Source: an uncultured Propionibacteriaceae bacterium (GTDB lineage Bacteria > Actinomycetota > Actinomycetes > Propionibacteriales > Propionibacteriaceae). From it: a stretch of DNA of 7,235 bases. The stretch covers positions 1 through 7,235 of the forward strand of contig CALMAD010000034.1 in assembly GCA_937859105.1 (NCBI GenBank), given 5' to 3'. The notes below the pieces were generated by a model that saw only the letters and a list, made by a program, of their open reading frames with translations, was not told the DNA's origin and did no database searches. A program made the translations under genes and the position numbers. Shown here one piece after another: positions 1 to 7,235 of the stretch. Position 1 is the stretch's first letter, and every line of letters begins with the position of its first letter.

Positions 1-140
1 CGGTTGGCGATCCGCCCGCCGGTGAGGCACAACTGGGCGACTCGGTCGTCGGTCTGCAACTGGATCAGCCGCTGCAGCAGACGCCTCGCCGCGCCGGCGG
101 CGAGGCTCGGGGGGTCCGCGTAACGGTGGATGGCGGTCAT
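1..140 (-). CDS. pgl: 6-phosphogluconolactonase, N-terminal part (runs off the left edge)
   Basis: Only the first 46 codons are in the window. Pgl hydrolyses 6-phosphoglucono-1,5-lactone to 6-phosphogluconate in the cytoplasm, the step after Zwf. The reading frame from ATG at 140 gives MTAIHRYADPPSLAAGAARR at the start and ends with LCLTGGRIAN. The LTGG segment at about residues 39-42 matches the conserved early sugar-phosphate-binding glycine motif of the Pgl/glucosamine-6-phosphate isomerase fold. The ATG overlaps the opcA stop codon as ATGA, so the two genes are probably translationally coupled. The identification rests on this motif plus the zwf-opcA context, which in actinomycetes is normally followed by pgl (devB). 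Catalytic residues lie outside the window, so integrity cannot be judged. Confidence 0.85.
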   Translation of the reverse strand, partial: MTAIHRYADPPSLAAGAARRLLQRLIQLQTDDRVAQLCLTGGRIAN

Positions 141-1114
141 TCGATCTGGCTGTCCTTGGCCTTCGCGATCTGCTCGTCGCCCGGGACGGCCGCGACGGCC
201 TGGCGTTCGGGCTTTTCGGTGCGGCGCAGCAGTTGCTTCATCGTCGACTGGAGAACCTCGTCGGTATCCATGCGGCGCAGTTCCTCGGTGAGGAGCTGGC
301 TGACCGAGCGTCGGCGCAGCGCGACGATCCGCTTCGGCGTCTTGGGCGCCGAATAGGTCGCCATCCGGCCGTCCACCCGGCGGATGCTGATGTCGCCGCC
401 CTCCATCGACATGATGACCGACGTGACCCCAAGGCCGACTTCGCTCTCCGAGACCGTCACCGGGCAGGGCAGCCGGTCGTCGAGCCAGGCGGCCAGCAGG
501 ACGCCCGCCGCGTTGTTCGGCTCGGCCGTCACCTCGATCTTGGTGACCTTCTCGGGGTACTGGTCGAGCGCGCTCACGAGCAGCGCGCGCCACGGGGTCA
601 GCCGGGTCCACGTGAGGTCGGCGTCGCCGGGGGTCATGTGGTGGGCACGCAGCTCAAGGGCCTGCAGCGGGGCTTGGGCGCCCATGGCGTCCGTGATGCG
701 CCGGTTCGCGAGCGCGCCGAGCGGGTCGTCGCGCAGGGACGCCGGCGCGGCCCCCGGCCACCAGGCGATGACGGGGGAGTCCGCCAGCAGCAGCGGCAGG
801 ACGACGGTCTCCCGGTGGTTCGCCAACTCGCCCTGGAACCGCAGCGAGATGATCTCGCCCGGCACGTCCTCCCCGATGTGGACCTCGGCGTCGAGCCGGT
901 CGGCCTTGGCCATGCCGTTCGTCACGATGATGAGCCGCGACGGGTGCTCGCGGCCGGCCTCGACGCAGGCGTCCAGAACCGCCGAGTAGTCGTGCAGGTC
1001 GGTGATCACGAGCAGCGTGAAGACCAGCCCGGACGCCGACCCGACGTTGTGCCGGGCGTCGGTGAGCGCGTTCTGGATCTCTTGGGCGTTCGTCCACTTG
1101 AGCGTCTTGATCAT
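137..1114 (-). CDS. opcA: Glucose-6-phosphate dehydrogenase assembly/activating protein OpcA
   Basis: A 325-residue protein of the OpcA family, which has no catalytic activity of its own but is needed for full activity of G6PDH (Zwf) in cyanobacteria and actinomycetes. Family hallmarks are visible: HPSRLIIV at residues 57-64, the tryptophan-rich ADSPVIAWWPGAAP at 111-124 and DLTWTRLTPWR at 166-176. The C-terminal tail after about residue 300 is charged and poorly conserved. It is soluble, with no signal peptide or membrane segment. The ATG start is supported by a ribosome binding site, AGAGGAG, which overlaps the zwf stop codon; the zwf-opcA gap is only 12 bp. Its 3' end overlaps the pgl start by 4 bp. 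Length is normal for the family (roughly 300-350). Regulation is presumably by the shared operon promoter ahead of tal. Confidence 0.94.
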   Translation of the reverse strand: MIKTLKWTNAQEIQNALTDARHNVGSASGLVFTLLVITDLHDYSAVLDACVEAGREHPSRLIIVTNGMAKADRLDAEVHIGEDVPGEIISLRFQGELANHRETVVLPLLLADSPVIAWWPGAAPASLRDDPLGALANRRITDAMGAQAPLQALELRAHHMTPGDADLTWTRLTPWRALLVSALDQYPEKVTKIEVTAEPNNAAGVLLAAWLDDRLPCPVTVSESEVGLGVTSVIMSMEGGDISIRRVDGRMATYSAPKTPKRIVALRRRSVSQLLTEELRRMDTDEVLQSTMKQLLRRTEKPERQAVAAVPGDEQIAKAKDSQIE

Positions 1115-1126
1115 GGCGAGCTCCTC

Positions 1127-2665
<1,539 letters not shown>

Positions 2666-2683
2666 GGATGGCTCTCCGATGGG

Positions 2684-3766
2684 CTACTTGGCGGACGCCT
2701 GGGCGTCCTTGACGGACTCGACCAGTTCGTCCCACGACACGACGAACTTCTGGACGCCCTCGTCCTCCAGCACCGCGAACACGTCGTCGAGATCGACGCC
2801 GGCCGCTTCGATGGCCGCGAGGATCGCCCGACCCTCGTTGCCCCGACCCTCCATGGTCTCGCCGACCTCGCCGTGATCGGCGAAGGCCTGCATCGTCTTC
2901 TCCGGCATCGTGTTGACGCAGCCGTCGACGACCAGGTTGGTCACGTACAGCGTATCCGGCAGCGCCGGGTCCTTCGTGCCCGTGGACGCCCACAGCGGGC
3001 GCTGCTTGTTCGCGCCCTTGACCTCGAGCGCCTTGAAGCGCTCCCCGCCGAAGACCTCCTCGAACGCCGAGTAGGCCACCAGGCCGTTCGCGATGCCGGC
3101 TTTCGCCTTCAGCTCGTCGTGGTCGCCCAGGCGCTTGTCCACCTCGGTGTCGACGCGCGAGATGAAGAAGGACGCCACCGAGTGGATCGTGGAGAGGTCC
3201 TTCCCCGCCTCGGCGGCCTGCTCGAGGCCGGTGAGGTAGGCGTCCATGACCTCGCGGTAGCGATCTTCGGAGAAGATCAGCGTCACGTTGACGGAGATCC
3301 CGTTCGCGATGGTCTGGGTGATGGCCGGCAGGCCCTCCTTGGTCGCCGGGATCTTGATGAGCACGTTCTCGCGGTCGACCAGCCCGTGTAGCTCGGCGGC
3401 CTGGTCGATGGTGGCCTGCGTCTCGCGGGCGAGCCCCGGCTCGACCTCGATGGAGACGCGGCCGTCGTAGCCGGCGGAGGAGGCGTAGACGTCGAAGAAG
3501 AGGTCGCACGCGTTGCGCACGTCGGTGGAGCACAACTGCTTGATCGCGGTCGAGACGTCGGCGTCCGCGAGCTCGGCCACCTGATCGGCGTAGTCGGCGC
3601 CGTGCTTCAGCGCGGCCGCGAAAATCGTCGGGTTCGTCGTGACGCCGGAGACCGAGTTCTCCGAGATCAACTGGGCCAGGTTGCCGCTCGTGAGCCGACC
3701 CCTGGACAGATCGTCCAGCCAGATGGATACGCCGGCGTCGGCGAGGGCCTTCAATCGCTCGTTCAT
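2684..3766 (-). CDS. tal: Transaldolase
   Basis: A 360-residue transaldolase, the length typical of the longer actinobacterial and cyanobacterial form. It transfers a dihydroxyacetone unit from sedoheptulose 7-phosphate to glyceraldehyde 3-phosphate in the non-oxidative pentose phosphate pathway. Visible motifs are [10 protein letters not shown] at residues 16-25, the signature GVTTNPTIF at 41-49, [10 protein letters not shown] at 101-110, the Schiff-base lysine Lys138 in [17 protein letters not shown] at 259-267 and NTMPEKT at 285-291. The ATG start has GGGAG about 8 nt upstream. It is the first gene of the tal-zwf-opcA-pgl unit here, whereas in many actinomycetes tkt comes before it. A candidate promoter lies in the 193-bp region shared with ctaB. 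Confidence 0.97.
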   Translation of the reverse strand: MNERLKALADAGVSIWLDDLSRGRLTSGNLAQLISENSVSGVTTNPTIFAAALKHGADYADQVAELADADVSTAIKQLCSTDVRNACDLFFDVYASSAGYDGRVSIEVEPGLARETQATIDQAAELHGLVDRENVLIKIPATKEGLPAITQTIANGISVNVTLIFSEDRYREVMDAYLTGLEQAAEAGKDLSTIHSVASFFISRVDTEVDKRLGDHDELKAKAGIANGLVAYSAFEEVFGGERFKALEVKGANKQRPLWASTGTKDPALPDTLYVTNLVVDGCVNTMPEKTMQAFADHGEVGETMEGRGNEGRAILAAIEAAGVDLDDVFAVLEDEGVQKFVVSWDELVESVKDAQASAK

Positions 3767-3797
3767 GAGGTTCTCCCTGAATTGGTTCGTCGCCAGT

Positions 3798-3813
3798 GGC
3801 GGCTGGGGCCGCC
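3798..3813. repeat. Small GC hairpin in the tal leader
   Basis: A perfect 6-bp inverted repeat, GGCGGC and GCCGCC, encloses a 4-nt loop. It lies between the candidate tal -10 element and the tal ribosome binding site, so it would form in the 5' untranslated RNA of tal. In a GC-rich genome a stem this short can occur by chance, and I see no alternative pairing partner to suggest attenuation. Confidence 0.3.
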
Positions 3814-3823
3814 CTCGTTTAGA

Positions 3824-3829
3824 ACCCTA
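3824..3829 (-). promoter_or_regulatory. Candidate -10 element for the tal-zwf-opcA-pgl operon
   Basis: On the minus strand this reads TAGGGT, fitting the actinobacterial TANNNT -10 pattern. Transcription would begin about 7 nt further on, giving a leader of about 50 nt before the tal ATG. No convincing -35 hexamer is found 16-18 nt upstream. The position in the divergent intergenic region supports it, but the motif is short and unproven. Confidence 0.35.
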
Positions 3830-3867
3830 TCCGGCGCGTGTAACGACTGGAAGCGTCGAGACGGGCG

Positions 3868-3897
3868 TCGACCCCTCGCTGCACAACCGTCTACACT
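3868..3897 (+). promoter_or_regulatory. Candidate ctaB promoter
   Basis: A good -10 match, TACACT, lies at 3892-3897 with TCGACC (4 of 6 matches to TTGACA) 18 bp upstream at 3868-3873. The predicted start near 3904 leaves a leader of about 56 nt before ctaB. A 7-bp direct repeat, GCGTCGA, at 3853-3859 and 3865-3871 is spaced 12 bp start to start and overlaps the -35 region, where a regulator could bind. This is a motif reading only. Confidence 0.4.
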
Positions 3898-3943
3898 CAT
3901 CGCGAGCAGGCGGGAGGGCCATCATTCGTTTTCATTCAGCCGC

Positions 3944-3950
3944 GGGGGAG
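3944..3950 (+). promoter_or_regulatory. Ribosome binding site that fixes the ctaB start
   Basis: GGGGGAG lies 9 nt upstream of the GTG at 3960. It is the only good Shine-Dalgarno match near the 5' end of ctaB and favours that GTG over the in-frame ATG at 4002, which has no purine-rich stretch ahead of it. Confidence 0.6.
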
Positions 3951-3959
3951 ACGTCGCAG

Positions 3960-4871
3960 GTGGCCGCTGAGGCGTCGTCGACGCCCACGGTCGCGGCCAC
4001 GATGAAGGCCTATCTGGCGTTGACGAAGCCGCGCATCGTCGAGCTGCTGCTCGTCACGACGATCCCCGCGATGTTCCTCGCCGCCGGTCGCATCCCCGAG
4101 CCGGCGCTGGTCGCCGTCACCCTGATCGGTGGGGCGATGTCCGCCGCCGGTGCGAATTCGTTCAACTCGATCATCGACCGCGACATCGACGAGCAGATGC
4201 GGCGCACGCGGCGGCGTCCGATGGTGCGACACCTGATCCCCAAACGGTCCGCGTACGCGTTCGCGTGGGCGCTGACCGTCGCGTCGACGCTGATCCTCGG
4301 GCTGGGGGCGAACTGGCTGTCGGCCGGCCTCGCGCTGCTCGCGACCGCCTATTACGTGTTCGTCTATACGCTGTGGCTGAAGCGCACCACCCCGTCGAAC
4401 ATCGTCTGGGGCGGCATCGCGGGCTGCTTCCCGCCGTTGATCGGGTGGACGGCCGTGACCGACGCGGTCGCGTGGCCGCCCCTGATCCTGTTCCTCATCG
4501 TCTTTTGGTGGACGCCGCCGCACACCTGGGCGCTCGGGCTGCGGTACCGCGACGACTACGCGGGCGCGGCGGTGCCGATGCTGCCGGTGGTGAAGGAGGC
4601 GCCCTACGTCACCCGGCAGATCCTCGTCTACTCGGTGCTCATGATCGCCACGAGCCTGCTCCTGTGGCCGGTCGCCGGCACCGGCTGGCTGTACCCGGTC
4701 GTCGCCGGGGCGATGGGGGTGTGGATCCTCGTCGAGGCCGTTCGGCTCGACCAACGCGCCCGGGCCGGCCAGACGGACGCCGCGCTGCAGCCCATGCGGC
4801 TGTTCCACGCGTCGAACACCTACCTGGCCGTCGTCTTCCTCGCCGCCGCGCTCGACCCGCTGATCTCCTGA
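3960..4871 (+). CDS. ctaB: Protoheme IX farnesyltransferase (heme O synthase)
   Basis: A polytopic membrane prenyltransferase of the UbiA superfamily that adds farnesyl diphosphate to the vinyl group of heme B to give heme O, the precursor of heme A for cytochrome aa3 oxidase. From the GTG at 3960 it is 303 residues, the usual family length. LTKPRIVELLLVTT at residues 21-34 is the typical N-terminal motif. The first aspartate-rich motif is N69-x3-D73-x3-D77 (in NSIIDRDID), and the second is YRDDYAGAAVPMLP at about 196-209. WTPPHTWALGLRYR precedes it. About nine hydrophobic segments are present. The frame stays open upstream into tal antisense, but that is non-family sequence. It is divergent from tal and convergent with ctaA, the next enzyme of the pathway; its last 52 bp overlap ctaA. 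Confidence 0.95.
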   Translation: MAAEASSTPTVAATMKAYLALTKPRIVELLLVTTIPAMFLAAGRIPEPALVAVTLIGGAMSAAGANSFNSIIDRDIDEQMRRTRRRPMVRHLIPKRSAYAFAWALTVASTLILGLGANWLSAGLALLATAYYVFVYTLWLKRTTPSNIVWGGIAGCFPPLIGWTAVTDAVAWPPLILFLIVFWWTPPHTWALGLRYRDDYAGAAVPMLPVVKEAPYVTRQILVYSVLMIATSLLLWPVAGTGWLYPVVAGAMGVWILVEAVRLDQRARAGQTDAALQPMRLFHASNTYLAVVFLAAALDPLIS

Positions 4872-5746
4872 TCCCCCACCCGGCCGGGGCGGGGGAGGGC
4901 GAGTTGCAGGTGCGCGAGCGCCGCCACGAAGAGCGTCGTGCCGACCATGTGCCAGAACACGATGCCGAGCGGCAGGTGGTTGAAGTACTGCACGTAGCCG
5001 ATCACGCCCTGCACGACCTCCACCGCCAGCAGGCCCGCGTAGAGGCGCCGCAGCCGCAGGTCGGCTGCCGTGACGAGCCCGGCGACGGTCAGCGCGACGA
5101 GCAGCCACACCGCCCACGCGTGCACCTTCGCCGTGGCCTCGAGCGGCAGGCCGCTGCGCTGCGCCGCACCGTCGCCGGCGTTCGGGCCGGCCCCGGTGAC
5201 GATCACCCCGAGGAAGATCACGGCGATGCCGAGGAGGCCGATCGCGCGCCCCAGCGTGATGCGGCGTCCGTCGGCGACGACCGGGGGAATGAGGAAGGCG
5301 AGGTGCACGAGCTCGACGCACCACCAGATCAGCAGGACGGACGCCACGAGGTGCAGCCCGACCACCCACGGGTTCAACTGCAGCCGCACCGAGATGCCCC
5401 CGATGACCGCCTGGGCGATGATGCCCAGGCCGACGTAGACGGTGAGCCGGACGGCGCGGCGGTCGAGGCGTCCGGCACGCACGTGGCGCACGGCGCTCAA
5501 GAAGGTGCCGATCGCCACGGCGATCAGCACGAACGTCAGCAGGCGGTTGCCGAACTCGATCAGGCCGTGGACGCCCGACTCGGCGACCGGGGTGTACGAG
5601 TCGGGGGTGCAGCGCGGCCACGTCGAGCAGCCGAGGCCCGACTTCGTGAGCCGGACGAGCGACCCCGTCCAGACGATCACGATGTTCGCGATCAGGGACG
5701 CCACCGCCCAGCGGCGAAGCGCCCGCGGCGAGCTCAGGAGGTCCAT
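4820..5746 (-). CDS. ctaA: Heme A synthase (CtaA/Cox15 family)
   Basis: A 308-residue membrane protein with about eight hydrophobic helices that oxidises the C8 methyl of heme O to a formyl group, giving heme A. The cysteine pair C40 and C46 in GLGCSTWPRC matches the conserved extracytoplasmic pair. Candidate heme-ligand histidines are H132 (VGLHL), H209 (KVHAW) and H266 (FWHMVG), and TGAGPNAGD at 184-192 is typical. In the first helical half the usual E-x-x-H is E64-F-G-N67, so asparagine stands where a histidine is found in Bacillus CtaA. The ATG at 5746 has AAAGG upstream and lies 13 bp inside the permease gene, indicating translational coupling. The last 17 codons and stop overlap the 3' end of ctaB antisense; this tail, after the last helix, is not conserved. 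Confidence 0.92.
   Translation of the reverse strand: MDLLSSPRALRRWAVASLIANIVIVWTGSLVRLTKSGLGCSTWPRCTPDSYTPVAESGVHGLIEFGNRLLTFVLIAVAIGTFLSAVRHVRAGRLDRRAVRLTVYVGLGIIAQAVIGGISVRLQLNPWVVGLHLVASVLLIWWCVELVHLAFLIPPVVADGRRITLGRAIGLLGIAVIFLGVIVTGAGPNAGDGAAQRSGLPLEATAKVHAWAVWLLVALTVAGLVTAADLRLRRLYAGLLAVEVVQGVIGYVQYFNHLPLGIVFWHMVGTTLFVAALAHLQLALPRPGRVGDQEISGSSAAARKTTAR
4873..4895. terminator. Imperfect GC-rich inverted repeat just after ctaB
   Basis: A C-rich run, a central CCGG-type core and a G-rich run form an imperfect inverted repeat beginning one base after the ctaB stop codon. It could fold to end ctaB transcription, although there is no T-run after it and it lies inside the ctaA coding sequence on the other strand. 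The position is suggestive; strength is uncertain. Confidence 0.3.
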
Positions 5747-6495
5747 CGGAAGGCCTTTCGTGCGACGAGCCAGAACACGGACGCCCAGGCGGCCAGGACG
5801 CCGACGGGCCACAGCGGGGCCCCTCCGGACGCCCACGCGCGCAGCAGCTCGCCGAGCGCGCCGCTGGGCAGGGCCGCGAGCGCCGGGCGCAGGGCCGCCG
5901 GGTAGGCCGACACCGGGATCACCAGCGCGCCGCCGGCCGCGACGGCGAGGTAGATGAGGTTCGCGACGGCGAGCGTCGCCTCGGCGCGGAGGCGTCCGGC
6001 GAGGGCCAGCGCGGCGCCGGCGAACGCGACCAGGCCGAGCGCGGCGCCGACGAGCGCGAGCAGCGAGCCGAGCGGCCCGGGCGTCGGACGCCAGCCCAGC
6101 GCGACCGCCACGACGGCGATCACGACCAACTGAGCCCCCGCGATGGACGCCGTGGCGAGCGCCTTGCCGGCCACCAGGTCCCCGCGCGACAGGGGCGTCG
6201 CGGCCAGGCGTTCGAACACGCCGTAGCGGCGCTCGAAGCCGGTGTTGATCGCGAGCGAGGTGAACGACGTCGACCACACGGCCAGCGCGAGCACCGACTC
6301 CGGGAACGTGGCCGGGTCGAGCCCGAGGCGTCCGCCGAAGGCCAGGCCGGCCACCAGCAGCGCGATCGGGATGACCAGGGCGAGCAGCAATTGCTCGCCG
6401 TTGCGCAGCAGCAGGGACGCCTCCAGCCGCGCGTGCCGCAGCACACGCCGGCCGCGGGGGGCGGCCACGGCGTCCGGGACGAAGGAGAGGCTCAC
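5734..6495 (-). CDS. ABC-2 type transporter permease
   Basis: A 253-residue integral membrane protein that resembles the permease half of two-component ABC-2 exporters (DrrB-like). It should pair with the ATPase encoded just upstream; the substrate is unknown. There are about six hydrophobic segments, near residues 35-53, 66-84, 118-134, 142-166, 172-195 and 228-245. The cytoplasmic loop FERRYGVFERLAATPLSRGD at 87-106 is the typical ABC-2 motif before GK. The GTG at 6495 overlaps the ATPase stop as GTGA and is preceded by a strong GGAGGT; the frame is open further upstream, but that lies within the ATPase gene. It overlaps ctaA by 13 bp. Mycobacterium has, as I recall, an equivalent pair beside a CtaA homologue (Rv1456c-Rv1458c), so the arrangement looks conserved, with a possible but unproven role in heme or oxidase assembly. 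Confidence 0.88.
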   Translation of the reverse strand: MSLSFVPDAVAAPRGRRVLRHARLEASLLLRNGEQLLLALVIPIALLVAGLAFGGRLGLDPATFPESVLALAVWSTSFTSLAINTGFERRYGVFERLAATPLSRGDLVAGKALATASIAGAQLVVIAVVAVALGWRPTPGPLGSLLALVGAALGLVAFAGAALALAGRLRAEATLAVANLIYLAVAAGGALVIPVSAYPAALRPALAALPSGALGELLRAWASGGAPLWPVGVLAAWASVFWLVARKAFRWTS

Positions 6496-7199
6496 GCGGC
6501 ACCTCCGCGGGTGTGGGCGAGGAACACGTCCTCCAGCGAGCCGGAGCGCGTGAGCTCCGGCACCGAGCCGTCGAGCACGATGCGCCCGGCGTCCATCATC
6601 CACACATGGTCGGCGAGCTTCTCCGCCTCATCCATCGCGTGGGTGGTCAGCAGGACGGCGACGCCGTCGGCGGCCAGGGACGCGATGAGCTGCCAGACCC
6701 GGTGCCGCACGTGCGGGTCGAGCCCGGCGGTGGGCTCGTCGAGGAAGACCAGCGCCGGACGCCCGACGAGGGCGCCCGCGAGGTTCACCAGCTGCTTCTG
6801 CCCGCCCGACAGGCGCCGGTAGGGGGTCGAGGTGAAGTCGCCGAGCCCGAGCGCCTCCACCAGGCCCGCGACGGGCTGGGGGCGGGCGTAGAGCGAGGCC
6901 AGGTAGGCGAGCAGCTCCGCCGGCCGGACGCCCGACCACGCGCCCGTCGACTGGGGCATCAGCCCGACGCGCGCCGCGACGCCGGGCTCTCCGGGCGAGC
7001 CCCCCAGGACGCGGACGCGCCCGGACCCCGGACGCAGCAGCCCCGTGCAACAGCGGATCGTGGTCGTCTTGCCGGCCCCGTTGGGCCCGAGCAGGGCGGT
7101 GACGCGGCCGGGGGCGGCGGTGAAGGAGAGGTCGTCGAGGATGCGGCGGCCGCCGAGGTCGACGGTGACCGACTCACACGACAGAGACGGTTCGGGCAC
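6492..7199 (-). CDS. ABC transporter ATP-binding protein (ABC-2 exporter type)
   Basis: A 235-residue nucleotide-binding subunit that drives the adjacent permease by ATP hydrolysis on the cytoplasmic face. All motifs are intact: Walker A GPNGAGKTT at residues 38-46, Q-loop Gln83 in LMPQSTG, signature LSGGQKQ at 130-136, Walker B LVFLDEP at 150-156 with catalytic Glu155, and H-loop His187 in LLTTHAMDEAE. Its short length and the DEPTAGLDPHVR sequence fit the DrrA/CcmA-like exporter class. The start is GTG at 7199: an in-frame TAG lies only five codons upstream, and the domain begins at about residue 9, so no other start fits. No Shine-Dalgarno precedes it, and a TAGACT six bases away suggests a leaderless mRNA. 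It is the first gene of the ATPase-permease-ctaA unit. Confidence 0.93.
   Translation of the reverse strand: MPEPSLSCESVTVDLGGRRILDDLSFTAAPGRVTALLGPNGAGKTTTIRCCTGLLRPGSGRVRVLGGSPGEPGVAARVGLMPQSTGAWSGVRPAELLAYLASLYARPQPVAGLVEALGLGDFTSTPYRRLSGGQKQLVNLAGALVGRPALVFLDEPTAGLDPHVRHRVWQLIASLAADGVAVLLTTHAMDEAEKLADHVWMMDAGRIVLDGSVPELTRSGSLEDVFLAHTRGGAA
6501..6506 (-). promoter_or_regulatory. Strong ribosome binding site that fixes the permease start
   Basis: On the minus strand this reads GGAGGT, 5 nt before the GTG at 6495, and lies inside the end of the ATPase gene. It decides the permease start against longer in-frame options reaching to about 6603. Confidence 0.7.
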
Positions 7200-7233
7200 C
7201 CGGCCAGTCTAGGTGTGCTGGCCGGGTGCCCGA
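7192..7233. repeat. Perfect 16-bp inverted repeat with 10-bp spacer over the ATPase start
   Basis: The left arm TCGGGCACCCGGCCAG (7192-7207) is the exact reverse complement of the right arm CTGGCCGGGTGCCCGA (7218-7233), with spacer TCTAGGTGTG. It covers the GTG start codon and the candidate -10 of the ATPase gene. It may be a terminator for a minus-strand gene beyond the right edge, an operator, or an RNA hairpin hiding the start codon. The symmetry is certain; the role is not. Confidence 0.85.
7206..7211 (-). promoter_or_regulatory. Candidate -10 element for a leaderless ABC-ctaA transcript
   Basis: On the minus strand this reads TAGACT, followed by six bases (GGCCGG) and then the GTG at 7199. 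That spacing would put transcription start at or beside the first base of the start codon, a common arrangement in actinobacteria. The lack of any Shine-Dalgarno agrees. No clear -35 is seen, and the upstream context is cut by the window edge. Confidence 0.4.
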
Positions 7234-7235
7234 GG

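Noticed and set aside
3639..3959. Upstream extension of ctaB into the tal gene
   Set aside because: The extra residues are unlike the UbiA family, would overlap tal antisense, and are bypassed by the GTG at 3960 with a GGGGGAG site.
3936..5621. A 561-codon minus-strand frame across ctaB and ctaA
   Set aside because: It is antisense to ctaB and out of frame with ctaA, and its composition is dominated by Arg, Gly and Pro. No hydrophobic segments or motifs were seen.
4265..5905. A 546-codon plus-strand frame across ctaB, ctaA and the permease gene
   Set aside because: It is a shadow of three real genes, with charged low-complexity sequence and no recognisable domain.
5747..6502. Upstream extension of ctaA giving a 560-residue fusion-like protein
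   Set aside because: The added part is an out-of-frame reading of the permease gene, Arg/Pro/Ala-rich. The family start is the ATG at 5746, so this is not a real fusion.
6496..6603. Upstream extension of the permease into the ATPase gene
   Set aside because: The extra 36 residues are an alternative-frame reading of the ATPase end. GGAGGT before the GTG at 6495 and the GTGA overlap mark the true start.

Overview
This is an ordinary, well-packed stretch of a high-GC Gram-positive (Actinobacteria) chromosome. Support for that placement: strong GC bias throughout, frequent GTG starts, TANNNT-type -10 elements, an OpcA gene beside zwf, and a neighbourhood (tal-zwf-opcA-pgl divergent from ctaB, then ctaA with an ABC exporter) that I recall from Mycobacterium and other actinomycetes. 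I cannot assign a genus. Genes cover almost everything; the only sizeable gap is the 193-bp divergent region at 3767-3959.

Region 1 (1-3766, minus strand) is a pentose phosphate operon read right to left: tal, zwf (GTG start), opcA and the first 46 codons of pgl, which runs off the left edge. Gaps are 18 bp and 12 bp, and opcA and pgl overlap in an ATGA. Zwf oxidises glucose 6-phosphate to make NADPH, OpcA is its assembly or activating partner, Pgl hydrolyses the lactone, and Tal works in the non-oxidative branch. The transketolase gene that usually heads this operon is not here.

Region 2 (3767-3959) holds a plausible promoter for each direction, a small hairpin, a 7-bp direct repeat and the ctaB ribosome binding site. 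Region 3 is ctaB (plus strand, heme O synthase) facing ctaA (minus strand, heme A synthase). They are consecutive steps from heme B to heme A for the aa3-type cytochrome oxidase, and their coding regions overlap tail-to-tail by 52 bp.

Region 4 (4820-7199, minus strand) is a three-gene unit: ABC ATPase, ABC-2 permease and ctaA. It is tightly coupled (GTGA overlap, then a 13-bp overlap), so a two-component exporter of unknown substrate is co-expressed with heme A synthase. At its head lies the most striking non-coding signal: a perfect 16-bp inverted repeat with a 10-bp spacer (7192-7233) covering both the GTG start codon and a TAGACT -10 element placed as for a leaderless transcript. I found no mobile element, CRISPR, tRNA or rRNA gene, and no clearly undescribed system; the findings are modest variations on known modules.
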